Shown: positions 6,840 through 12,141 of the stretch, one piece after another
Position numbering within the stretch: the first letter of the stretch is position 1
How the letters are laid out: each line of letters starts with the position of its first letter
Assembly (NCBI GenBank): GCA_048884925.1
Contig: JBHLQK010000086.1
Location: forward strand, 1 to 12,141
Direction of reading: 5' to 3'
Origin: SMTZ1-83 sp048884925
GTDB taxonomy: Archaea > Asgardarchaeota > Thorarchaeia > Thorarchaeales > Thorarchaeaceae
Length of the DNA: 12,141 bases
Notes under the pieces: generated by a model
What the model was told of the DNA's origin: nothing
Databases searched by the model: none
Seen by the model: only the letters and a program-made list of their open reading frames with translations
Position numbers and translations under genes: made by a program

Positions 6840-7286
6840 TCAATGATGATGATTATAATAGGGATCTGAGGACTCTGGCACTACAAATGAAAAGAGCCTC
6901 GTATATTCCACGCCGGATAGCCCGCTAACCCTATCTGCGAGGTTTTGGATGTTCCTCTGTGTCCCAGTCAAGGTTAGCACTTCCAAACAGTGGGAAGGCG
7001 TAAGATGAACATGCATAGTAGATATCACGCTCGCACGCGATGCATGTTGTGCATTTGTCAATTCAGCCATGAGCCTGGATCGATGCTTGTACACAACGCT
7101 GAGAGTAGCTGTATTACCCTCCTGCCTGCTATCGAGCTCCCATTGGGATATGTATAGACGCATAGCATCTCTGATTGCTTCAGACCTCCCAACATATCCC
7201 TTTGCCCTAACAAGAAAATCGAACTGCTCAAGCAGATCCTCTGGTATTGACACTCCAAACCGTTTCAACTCTGAGTCTTTTGCCAT
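6840..7286 (-). CDS. nikR: Nickel-responsive transcriptional regulator NikR
   Basis: A 148-residue repressor with an N-terminal ribbon-helix-helix DNA-binding part (LKRFGVSIPEDLLEQFD...GYVGRSEAIRDAMR, residues 8-43) and a C-terminal ACT-like nickel-sensing domain. The high-affinity square-planar ligands of E. coli NikR (H76, H87, H89, C95) line up with H81 (NAQH), H92 and H94 (MHVHL) and C100 (SHCLEV) with the same spacing. The C-terminus ends in NHHH, an extra His cluster. I start at the ATG at 7286 because GAGGTG (revcomp at 7293-7298) lies 6 bases upstream; the longer frame to 7316 would add a Cys-rich tail without ribosome-binding support. It is divergent from the nickel-type transporter, which it very probably represses when nickel is plentiful, through the GTRACAC repeats between them. 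Confidence 0.95.
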   Translation of the reverse strand: MAKDSELKRFGVSIPEDLLEQFDFLVRAKGYVGRSEAIRDAMRLYISQWELDSRQEGNTATLSVVYKHRSRLMAELTNAQHASRASVISTMHVHLTPSHCLEVLTLTGTQRNIQNLADRVSGLSGVEYTRLFSFVVPESSDPYYNHHH

Positions 7287-7307
7287 GGAGCACACCTCTG
7301 AACACAA

Positions 7308-7355
7308 GTGACACAAATGACTTCACGAGTAACACGAATTGCTGAAAAGTAACAC
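7308..7355. promoter_or_regulatory. Three phased GTRACAC repeats, candidate NikR operators
   Basis: GTGACAC at 7308-7314, GTAACAC at 7329-7335 and GTAACAC at 7349-7355 are spaced 21 and 20 bases apart, about two helical turns, so all face the same side of the DNA. Flanking bases are also partly shared (consensus about RAGTRACACRRAT). NikR tetramers bind two half-sites about two turns apart, and this block lies exactly between nikR and the transporter. The last copy directly abuts a TATA-like AGATAAAG (7356-7363). Confidence 0.6.
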
Positions 7356-7363
7356 AGATAAAG
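7356..7363 (+). promoter_or_regulatory. Candidate box A of the nickel transporter operon
   Basis: AGATAAAG is a modest TATA-like match. It would set the transcription start near 7386, about 16 bases before the ATG at 7402. The third GTRACAC repeat touches its upstream edge, so a repressor bound there would block TBP/TFB. Confidence 0.35.
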
Positions 7364-7401
7364 TCTTCCCCCCCAATAACATTGATGGAGAGAAAAGAAG
7401 A

Positions 7402-9180
7402 ATGCACGTACCCGACGGCATAGTGCCACTCTGGTTGCAGCTTCTGCTGCTGGCTGTAAGTGGCACTGCAATTGTCCTGTCGTTGAGGTTAGTCAGCAAG
7501 AAGTTTGATGATCGGCTGGTTCCCTATATGGGTGTTCTTGCAGCTGTGATATTCGCAGCCCAGCTTATCAATTTCCCAGTTCCTCCTTTCTCAAGTGGTC
7601 ATCTTGTCGGTTCTACACTTCTCGCAGTTATGGTGGGCCCATGGGTTGCATCCTTAATCATGGCGCTGGTATTATTCGTACAGGCACTCTATGGTGATGG
7701 AGGGATTCTCACATTTGGACTCAACTTCTTCAACATGGGTGTCTTCGCAGTTTTCCTAGGGTATGGTCTTTCTCTGATGTTCTTCAGAGGTGCATCCAGA
7801 ATCTCAAATAAGAAAATGGCCACACTATTCTCAGCTGCAGCCGCATCATTCATTGTGACTGTAAGTGCTGCGTTCGTGCTGGGCCTTCAACTTCTTACAG
7901 TGCCTGGGTTTGGACCTGAGGCTCTGACTGCCATTACATCTATACATGTTATAATCGGAGTAGGCGAAGCACTACTGACAACAGTAATTCTTCTCTATTT
8001 CGTCAAAGCAAAACCTGATCTAGTTTCTTTCTTGAGAACGTCTAAAACTGATGAAATGCCCCCAGCTGAAGAGCGAGCAAAAGATGACGAACCGGTGGGG
8101 AAGGAAATCTCTCTCCGACCCTTAATTGCATCAGTCATAATAACCATAGCTCTAGTGGGTTTGGCAATCTTCAGTGGATTCGCATCAGAAAATCCAGATG
8201 GCTTTGAATGGGCTTTCTTTGAATTTGCTGGAATTACTGAGCCAGACGCGGGCTTTCCTGGCATTTGGTTTCAATTTGGGGAAGGACCAGTCATTGATAT
8301 GGTCACGGGATCCATTGGTATCATTGCGGCATTAGGATTGGGTTTTATCTTGTTTCGAAGAGCCTCCCACAAATCTCATCATCATGGGCCTGAAACAGGC
8401 AAATTTCTGTTACCATTCGCTGAAGGGAAGCGGTCTGCAGCCCCATTTTCCCCAGCTGGCATTCTAGTATCTGCTTTTGCCATGGCCATTCTCATCACAA
8501 TACAGAACAGCATCATTATGCTGTCGGTTCTTATTCTTCTGATTCTAGGCACCGGTGTAATGTCTGGTACAAACTGGCGAAGAGCAATCTCAATGGCTGT
8601 CAAGTTCGAAGTGATTATTCTATTCTGGGTGTTTCTTGAGCCCTTCCTTTATGGTAGCACAGTCCTTTTTACACTACAGCTTCCGTGGGGATTCGTGAAT
8701 GCCTATTGGGAAGGCTTATTCCTTGGAGTCCTACTAGGTATGCGAATGTTTGCCATTCTGCTGACTTTTCTGGCAGCGCTCTCTCACATGACCCTGAGTG
8801 AGTTTATAGGAGCTCTGAAAACCCTGAGAATTCCAACGGCAATACTAGGTGCCCTACTTATTATGTTCAGATATGTTCCCTTGTTCATAGAAGAAAAGTC
8901 TCGAATGCAGGACGCGCAGGCTCTGCGCGGATATCACAGCGTAGGTGGACTAGGTAAATTGCGTTCGATGGGTTATCTAGTGGGTACCACCATCGACAGA
9001 GCTTTTGACCGTAGTGCTATAGTCTACGACTCAATGCAGTTAAGGGGTTTTGGCAAGGGCATGATGGTAACGAGTGGTGGATTCAGGCGTTCTGATTCTG
9101 TTTTACCCGTGTTGCTCATTTCTCTACTCATGGCAATGATATTCCTAATACCGCCGTTGTTTGAGGTGATTTTGATATGA
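7402..9180 (+). CDS. Fused nickel/cobalt ECF transporter CbiM-NikN-CbiQ
   Basis: A 592-residue membrane protein joining three normally separate subunits. Residues 1-210 are CbiM/NikM: it begins MHVPDGIVP, with H67 (SSGH), GDGG at 98-101, NFFNMG and a VGEALLT helix. In this family the free N-terminus and His2 bind the metal, so I start at the ATG at 7402, which gives exactly MH; a TTG at 7339 in frame would bury it. Residues 235-320 are NikN-like: two membrane helices around SGFASENPDGFEWA (PDGLE motif). A His-rich linker SHKSHHHG (322-329) follows. Residues 338-592 are CbiQ/EcfT, with the two coupling motifs ALRG (507-510) and QLRG (546-549). Its stop overlaps the ATPase start (ATGA). The divergent nikR makes nickel the likeliest substrate; cobalt is possible. 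The ribosome-binding site before 7402 is weak (GGAG, distant). Confidence 0.92.
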   Translation: MHVPDGIVPLWLQLLLLAVSGTAIVLSLRLVSKKFDDRLVPYMGVLAAVIFAAQLINFPVPPFSSGHLVGSTLLAVMVGPWVASLIMALVLFVQALYGDGGILTFGLNFFNMGVFAVFLGYGLSLMFFRGASRISNKKMATLFSAAAASFIVTVSAAFVLGLQLLTVPGFGPEALTAITSIHVIIGVGEALLTTVILLYFVKAKPDLVSFLRTSKTDEMPPAEERAKDDEPVGKEISLRPLIASVIITIALVGLAIFSGFASENPDGFEWAFFEFAGITEPDAGFPGIWFQFGEGPVIDMVTGSIGIIAALGLGFILFRRASHKSHHHGPETGKFLLPFAEGKRSAAPFSPAGILVSAFAMAILITIQNSIIMLSVLILLILGTGVMSGTNWRRAISMAVKFEVIILFWVFLEPFLYGSTVLFTLQLPWGFVNAYWEGLFLGVLLGMRMFAILLTFLAALSHMTLSEFIGALKTLRIPTAILGALLIMFRYVPLFIEEKSRMQDAQALRGYHSVGGLGKLRSMGYLVGTTIDRAFDRSAIVYDSMQLRGFGKGMMVTSGGFRRSDSVLPVLLISLLMAMIFLIPPLFEVILI

Positions 9181-9929
9181 CATGTGCAATCGATGTAAGC
9201 AAAGTGCACTTTAGATATGATGAATTTAGGATGGAGGATATTAATCTCCAGCTACATATAGGAGAACAGAAGGCCATAGTTGGTCAGAATGGATCCGGTA
9301 AAACGACGCTCTTCAAGTTGATCACGGGTCTGCTGGAACCACATTCCGGAGATATCTTTGTTCATGACAGAAAGGTCACTCGTGATAACTTATGGGAAAT
9401 CCGGCAAAATGTGGGATTCCTCTTTCAAAATCCGGATGATCAGCTCTTTGCACCAACTGTTTGGGAAGATGTATCATTTGGGCCAACAAACATGGGGCTC
9501 TCGGAAGAGGAAGTTGCAAAGCGCGTAGAGTGGGCTCTTGAAAAAGTGGGTATGTGCGACTATATTGATAGACCAGTGAATCAAATGAGTCATGGTCAAG
9601 CCAAGAGAGTAGCACTTGCTGGAATAGTGGCAATGCGTCCCAGCATCCTGATTCTTGATGAGCCCTTTGCAGGACTTGATTTTCCAATGATTACTAGTAT
9701 TGTGGAAATCATCAAAGATCTCAGACAGGAGGGGATTAGCATTCTCTACACAACTCATAACCGGTTCTTCCTCGAAAACTGGGCTGATTCTGTTGCTGTC
9801 ATTGATCAAGGAAAGATAGTGTTTGATGGGGCAGTCAAAGATGCCATGTCAGACAGAACCGTTGTCGACATGATTGGTGATTGGACATTTCTCAGGCGCC
9901 TATTGGCTGAAGCCCGAGTTCCCAGCTGA
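9177..9929 (+). CDS. cbiO: ECF transporter ATPase CbiO/NikO
   Basis: A 250-residue ABC ATPase that powers the fused transporter encoded just upstream, to which it is translationally coupled by a four-base overlap. Walker A is GQNGSGKTT (36-44), the Q-loop is Q84 in FLFQNPDDQLFAPTVWEDV (82-100, the typical CbiO/EcfA stretch), the signature is MSHGQAKRVALAG (137-149, with His where LSGGQ has Gly), Walker B is ILILDEP (157-163) with catalytic E162, and the switch His is H194 in TTHN. One ATPase gene is present, so a homodimer is expected, as in cobalt and nickel ECF systems. It sits at the cytoplasmic face, binding the CbiQ part through the ALRG/QLRG coupling helices. Substrate assignment as nickel rests on the neighbouring nikR. 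Confidence 0.94.
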   Translation: MTCAIDVSKVHFRYDEFRMEDINLQLHIGEQKAIVGQNGSGKTTLFKLITGLLEPHSGDIFVHDRKVTRDNLWEIRQNVGFLFQNPDDQLFAPTVWEDVSFGPTNMGLSEEEVAKRVEWALEKVGMCDYIDRPVNQMSHGQAKRVALAGIVAMRPSILILDEPFAGLDFPMITSIVEIIKDLRQEGISILYTTHNRFFLENWADSVAVIDQGKIVFDGAVKDAMSDRTVVDMIGDWTFLRRLLAEARVPS

Positions 9930-9957
9930 AACGCATGTAGTCCTTGACTCATAGAAA

Positions 9958-9984
9958 TCCTTATCATAAGTCTCGAATTTCGAG
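9958..9984 (+). promoter_or_regulatory. Candidate tRNA promoter with small palindrome
   Basis: TTATCATAAG (9961-9970) lies about 25-34 bases before the tRNA 5' end, the right distance for a box A. It is followed by an exact inverted repeat, CTCGAA-T-TTCGAG (9972-9984). The palindrome would sit between box A and the transcription start; its role is unknown. Confidence 0.3.
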
Positions 9985-9994
9985 TTGTTCGAAT

Positions 9995-10111
9995 GCGGAG
10001 GTTGCCAAGCCAGGTCAAAGGCGCAGGGCTCAGGTCCCTGTCTCTGTCACAGTAGTGACAGAGGGGAAATCTCGTAGGGGTTCGCGAGTTCGAATCTCGC
10101 CCTCCGCACCA
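9995..10111 (+). tRNA. tRNA-Leu (anticodon CAG) with a 29-base intron; CCA encoded
   Basis: The acceptor stem GCGGAGG (9995-10001) pairs fully with CCTCCGC (10101-10107), followed by discriminator A and an encoded CCA. The D-arm (GCC...GGC) and the T-arm GCGAG-TTCGAAT-CTCGC are standard. The anticodon stem CAGGG (10024-10028)/CCCTG (10036-10040) encloses CTCAGGT, giving anticodon CAG at 10031-10033. Between the anticodon stem and the class II variable arm (TCTCGTAGGGGTTC) there are 29 extra bases, 10041-10069. Removing them leaves an 85-base tRNA-Leu plus CCA with an ordinary archaeal variable arm. The gene converges on the Lrp-family gene, 10 bases away. Confidence 0.92.
10041..10069 (+). 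other. Predicted tRNA intron at non-canonical position 43/44
   Basis: A relaxed bulge-helix-bulge can be drawn. The four-base helix is TCCC (10035-10038) with GGGA (10064-10067). The 3-base bulges are TGT (10039-10041) and AAT (10068-10070). The intron helix is CTCTGTCAC (10042-10050) with GTGACAGAG (10055-10063) around an AGTA loop. Cutting after the second base of each bulge removes exactly the 29 surplus bases. The exon-side helix is poor (about two pairs), so this is an HBh'-type motif, which needs a splicing endonuclease of broad specificity. Confidence 0.75.
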
Positions 10112-10121
10112 CTTCTTCCAT

Positions 10122-10562
10122 TTATTCTGGGACTGGCATAATGAACAGACTCTCCACCCTTTCAATACCTCGTAGTTTCTCTAAATTCTCAGTTATGAAC
10201 GCAGATAGCTCCTGCATGCTTCGCACGCGTACAACACAGACAAGATTTGCCGTGCCAGCAGTCCAATAGACCTTGCTCACTTGCTCAAGCTGTGAGAGGG
10301 TTTCATGAATCTCCTTGGAAGCTGTCATCCATGACGAAATCAGCAAGATGACCTCTATATCGTATCCCATCTTTCGCCAATCGACATCCACAGTGTAGCG
10401 CTTGATTACTTTCAGATTCTCAAGACGTGCCATTCTATTTCTCACGGAACTTGCACTTAGCTTGACTCGTTTTCCAATATCCCTTAGGGGGCTTCTCGAA
10501 TTCTCTAGGAGCTCCTTGATTATCTTCTCATCATGCTTGCTTATTTTCTCATCCGACCCCAT
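10122..10562 (-). CDS. Lrp/AsnC-family transcriptional regulator
   Basis: A 146-residue regulator with the standard Lrp layout. The N-terminal helix-turn-helix covers about residues 9-55 (KHDEKIIKELLENSRSPLRD, then LSASSVRNRMARLENLKVIKRY), where the SASSVRNRMARLE helix reads DNA. A short linker strand (TVDVDWRKMGYDIEVILLI) leads to a C-terminal RAM/ACT-like domain (about 65-146) with the family pattern TAGTANLVCVVRV and IERVESLFIMPV. Such proteins form dimers to octamers and usually sense amino acids or act as local or global regulators; the effector cannot be read here. The ATG at 10562 is used; no strong ribosome-binding site precedes it, so a short or leaderless transcript is possible, with a TTTATC element at about 10606-10613 on the minus strand as candidate box A. 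Confidence 0.92.
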   Translation of the reverse strand: MGSDEKISKHDEKIIKELLENSRSPLRDIGKRVKLSASSVRNRMARLENLKVIKRYTVDVDWRKMGYDIEVILLISSWMTASKEIHETLSQLEQVSKVYWTAGTANLVCVVRVRSMQELSAFITENLEKLRGIERVESLFIMPVPE

Positions 10563-10663
10563 AGGACCAACCCGCAGATGTCTTACAGTCCTTCGACTCC
10601 GTGGGTGATAAATGGATAGTGTCCTCTGGTCACATTACCAGGGAAGAGCGCGCAGTGTCAGGA

Positions 10664-11062
10664 CTACTTCACTCTGGTGATGACCTTTGTGCCCATTACG
10701 TCCCAGACCTCAACTTCAGCATTGAGTTGAATCTTGAGCGCAATCTCATCATCTGTAGGTCTTGCAACTTCGTAAGTTTCGTATGGCTCGCCGGTGTCCA
10801 TTAGGCTTAGGGTTTCTCCCATATCCGCGATGATCGTAGCACTCCTCTTGTCGATCAGAGGAATATCCACTTGTCGGTCTGCGGGCATGATGACATTCCG
10901 CTTTCTGTTGTCAAAGAATCCTACTGCCGTGATGTTGGCCTTTGCAGAACCATGTTTGCCAGGCTTCGACTTCTCTATAGAAATCACTCTACACGGTTCA
11001 CCATCAATCAAGAAATAGCTCCCAGGTTTCAAACCTTTTGCGGTCTTTTTCTGAATGCTCAA
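10664..11062 (-). CDS. Translation initiation factor aIF5A (hypusine-containing)
   Basis: A 132-residue factor of normal archaeal length, which binds the ribosome near the P site and helps peptide-bond formation at difficult sequences. The N-terminal domain carries the modification loop SKPGKHGSAK (32-41), with K36 as the lysine converted to hypusine or deoxyhypusine. The C-terminal OB fold runs from about residue 70, with the usual PTDDEIALKIQ stretch. The start codon is TTG at 11062: an in-frame stop lies just upstream, no earlier start exists, and GGTGAT, an exact part of the archaeal ribosome-binding consensus, precedes the TTG by 5 bases. It is divergent from the NAD kinase. A box A candidate (AAAGTATTTAG on the minus strand, 11115-11125) lies about 55 bases upstream. 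Confidence 0.96.
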   Translation of the reverse strand: MSIQKKTAKGLKPGSYFLIDGEPCRVISIEKSKPGKHGSAKANITAVGFFDNRKRNVIMPADRQVDIPLIDKRSATIIADMGETLSLMDTGEPYETYEVARPTDDEIALKIQLNAEVEVWDVMGTKVITRVK

Positions 11063-11114
11063 AATATATCACCAAGTCCTGAAGGCCGATTTATCTCAAC
11101 AACTTCTGCATCAT

Positions 11115-11125
11115 CTAAATACTTT
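11115..11125 (-). promoter_or_regulatory. Candidate box A for the aIF5A gene
   Basis: On the minus strand this reads AAAGTATTTAG, a good archaeal TATA-like match. Transcription would begin near 11093, leaving a leader of about 30 bases with the GGTGAT ribosome-binding site. The same AT-rich patch could also serve the divergent NAD kinase gene. Confidence 0.4.
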
Positions 11126-11199
11126 GCGGGAAGACGGCTTTTTTGTCAACTTAGGAAACAACAAGAGTAAAAGGCAGATATAGTCAGGAGCATTCGGAA

Positions 11200-12078
11200 G
11201 TGCGAACCTTGATTGTGGAGAGTCCAACCATTCTCAGTGACCGCAGAGCTGTTGGTCTTGTAGGCAAACCCGGCCGTATCGAGGTGGAACGAATAGCAAA
11301 TCGCATTGCAGAATTCCTCATTGGCAATGATATTGAAGTTCAAGTTGATCCAGGATCATGCAATGTTAGTGAGAAGCGAGCTGCTCCTACCATAATCGAA
11401 GACATGGATATTGACTTCGTGGTAACAATTGGGGGAGATGGAACAATCCTATACGCCCTCTCTAGGTTGAAAGACAGGGGAACTCCGCTCTTCTGTGTCA
11501 ATCGAGGTAATGTGGGATTCCTCACTGAAGCGAGCACAACCACCGCATTGGGTGCGCTTGAAAAAGTGATTAAGAATGAGTGCATTCTGGAGGTAAACGC
11601 CAATATCGCATCAGGTGCTGGCGATAGACAATTCGAGGAAGCTCTCAATGAGGTCTATGTGGTTTCACGAGTCCCTGGTAGGCTTCTGACATTTCAGGTT
11701 TATCTTGATGATGTTCGTATTGACTATGGGCGAGCTGATGGTGCCATGGTGGCGACACCCTGTGGTTCAACAGCATATGCCTTGGCTGCTGGAGGATCGA
11801 TCCTTTCCCCCAATGTCAATGGATTTATCTTTGTCCCCGTGTGCCCCCCTCGTTTTGAACTGAAATCTGTAGTAATTCCTGATAGAAGCATTCTTGAGAT
11901 GGAACTTGTGAAGCCCGGAGCGCCAGGCTTGGCAGTGATTGATGGGCAGACACGGTGGGACGTTGAACCCTCCGAGTCAGTTTGGGTCAAGAAGGCTGAG
12001 GGCGTGACTCGATTCATCCGAATGTACGACAATTACTGGGATCGAATTAATACTCGTCTAGTTCCGCGAACACTTTAG
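11200..12078 (+). CDS. nadK: NAD kinase (ATP/polyphosphate-dependent family)
   Basis: A 292-residue enzyme that phosphorylates NAD to NADP. Family motifs are present: GGDGT at 78-82 with catalytic-site D80, NRGNVGFLTE at 101-110, the ALNEV block at 148-152 (N150, E151), and DGAMVATPCGSTAYALAAGG at 180-199, which binds NAD. The later segment that usually reads P-I-C-P-H reads PVCPPRF (213-219), so the common His is Pro here; the fold-defining residues around it are kept (LKSVVIP). The N-terminus forms the expected Rossmann-like half (VGLVGKPGR). The start is a GTG at 11200, supported by AGGAG (11186-11190) 9 bases upstream. A probable PIN-domain gene follows after 12 bases, so the two are likely co-transcribed. 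Confidence 0.95.
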   Translation: MRTLIVESPTILSDRRAVGLVGKPGRIEVERIANRIAEFLIGNDIEVQVDPGSCNVSEKRAAPTIIEDMDIDFVVTIGGDGTILYALSRLKDRGTPLFCVNRGNVGFLTEASTTTALGALEKVIKNECILEVNANIASGAGDRQFEEALNEVYVVSRVPGRLLTFQVYLDDVRIDYGRADGAMVATPCGSTAYALAAGGSILSPNVNGFIFVPVCPPRFELKSVVIPDRSILEMELVKPGAPGLAVIDGQTRWDVEPSESVWVKKAEGVTRFIRMYDNYWDRINTRLVPRTL

Positions 12079-12090
12079 GGGGCATACTTA

Positions 12091-12141
12091 TTGCACCTCT
12101 ACATAGTCGACACGGGAGTCTTGCTCTCACAATGGACCTTA
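12091..12141 (+). CDS. Probable PIN-domain nuclease (NOB1-like), start only
   Basis: Seventeen codons reading to the window edge, MHLYIVDTGVLLSQWTL, from a TTG at 12091. AGGGGG (12077-12082) gives a ribosome-binding site 8 bases upstream, overlapping the end of the NAD kinase gene. A strand ending in VDTGVLLS matches the beginning of PIN domains, where this first Asp is a metal ligand. NOB1, the 16S rRNA-maturing nuclease, is the archaeal PIN protein usually found among housekeeping genes, so it is my first guess, but so few residues cannot separate it from VapC-type PIN proteins. Confidence 0.5.
   Translation, partial: MHLYIVDTGVLLSQWTL

Noticed and set aside
7287..7316. A longer NikR with an N-terminal MCHLCSEVCS extension, which could look like a metal-binding tail
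   Set aside because: The GAGGTG ribosome-binding site lies inside this extension, directly before the ATG at 7286, and the region also holds one of the GTRACAC repeats. The Cys residues are most likely untranslated.
7368..7374. A run of seven C bases between nikR and the transporter
   Set aside because: It lies outside coding sequence and shows no repeat structure; it could be a site of length errors but nothing supports a function.
7339..7401. An extra 21 residues at the N-terminus of the fused transporter
   Set aside because: CbiM/NikM needs a free Met-His N-terminus to bind the metal. The extension would also run across the candidate operator and promoter.
9376..9809. Overlapping minus-strand frames of 103 and 111 codons inside the ATPase gene
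   Set aside because: The plus strand encodes a complete ABC ATPase with all motifs; these are shadow frames.
10042..10063. A 9-pair hairpin read as an unusually long tRNA variable arm
   Set aside because: A complete normal variable arm (TCTCGTAGGGGTTC) follows, and the surplus matches the predicted splice sites exactly, so an intron is the simpler reading. It is not fully excluded without RNA data.
9806..10165. A 119-codon minus-strand frame across the tRNA gene, containing the stretch GGRDSNSRTPTRFP
   Set aside because: It is the antisense of the tRNA; translations of tRNA complements often yield such spurious proteins.
10623..10643. A short inverted repeat (CTGGT/ACCAG) downstream of the aIF5A gene as a terminator
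   Set aside because: Only five clean pairs and no T-run follows on the minus strand.

Overview
The window is archaeal, most likely from a mesophilic, moderate-GC lineage such as an Asgard (Thorarchaeota-like) archaeon. Supporting signs are a hypusine-type translation factor aIF5A, an archaeal NAD kinase, an Lrp/AsnC regulator, a tRNA-Leu gene with a bulge-helix-bulge-type intron, and Shine-Dalgarno sites of the GGAGG/GGTGAT type close behind AT-rich box A-like elements. The Asgard assignment is an inference from gene content (bacterial-like acyl-CoA genes beside archaeal informational genes); no marker here proves it.

Layout. Bases 1-708 (minus strand) hold a membrane protein cut by the window edge and a complete small four-helix membrane protein, separated by a hairpin plus T-rich terminator. 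Bases 923-5210 (plus strand) form a tight five-gene operon: a small protein of unknown function, an acyl-CoA dehydrogenase, an enoyl-CoA hydratase, an SCP2-type lipid carrier and an AMP-forming acyl-CoA ligase. Together they could activate an acyl chain, carry it, and perform the first two steps of beta-oxidation. No 3-hydroxyacyl-CoA dehydrogenase or thiolase is present here. A metallo-beta-lactamase hydrolase (minus) converges on the operon and is divergent from a peroxiredoxin with an altered active site; the shared promoter region holds repeated GTTAAC sites.

Bases 6840-9929 are a nickel locus. The repressor NikR (minus, all four nickel ligands present) is divergent from a transporter in which the CbiM/NikM substrate-binding protein, a PDGLE (NikN-like) part and the CbiQ/EcfT subunit are joined in one 592-residue polypeptide. 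Its CbiO ATPase follows with a 4-base overlap. The region between nikR and the transporter holds three evenly spaced GTRACAC repeats that are good candidate operators.

Bases 9995-12141 are housekeeping: tRNA-Leu(CAG) with a predicted 29-base intron at the unusual 43/44 position, a convergent Lrp/AsnC regulator, aIF5A (TTG start), a divergent NAD kinase (GTG start), and the first 17 codons of a probable PIN-domain (NOB1-like) nuclease running off the edge. No gene-free stretch exceeds 300 bases. I see no insertion sequence, CRISPR array, phage gene or defence system.
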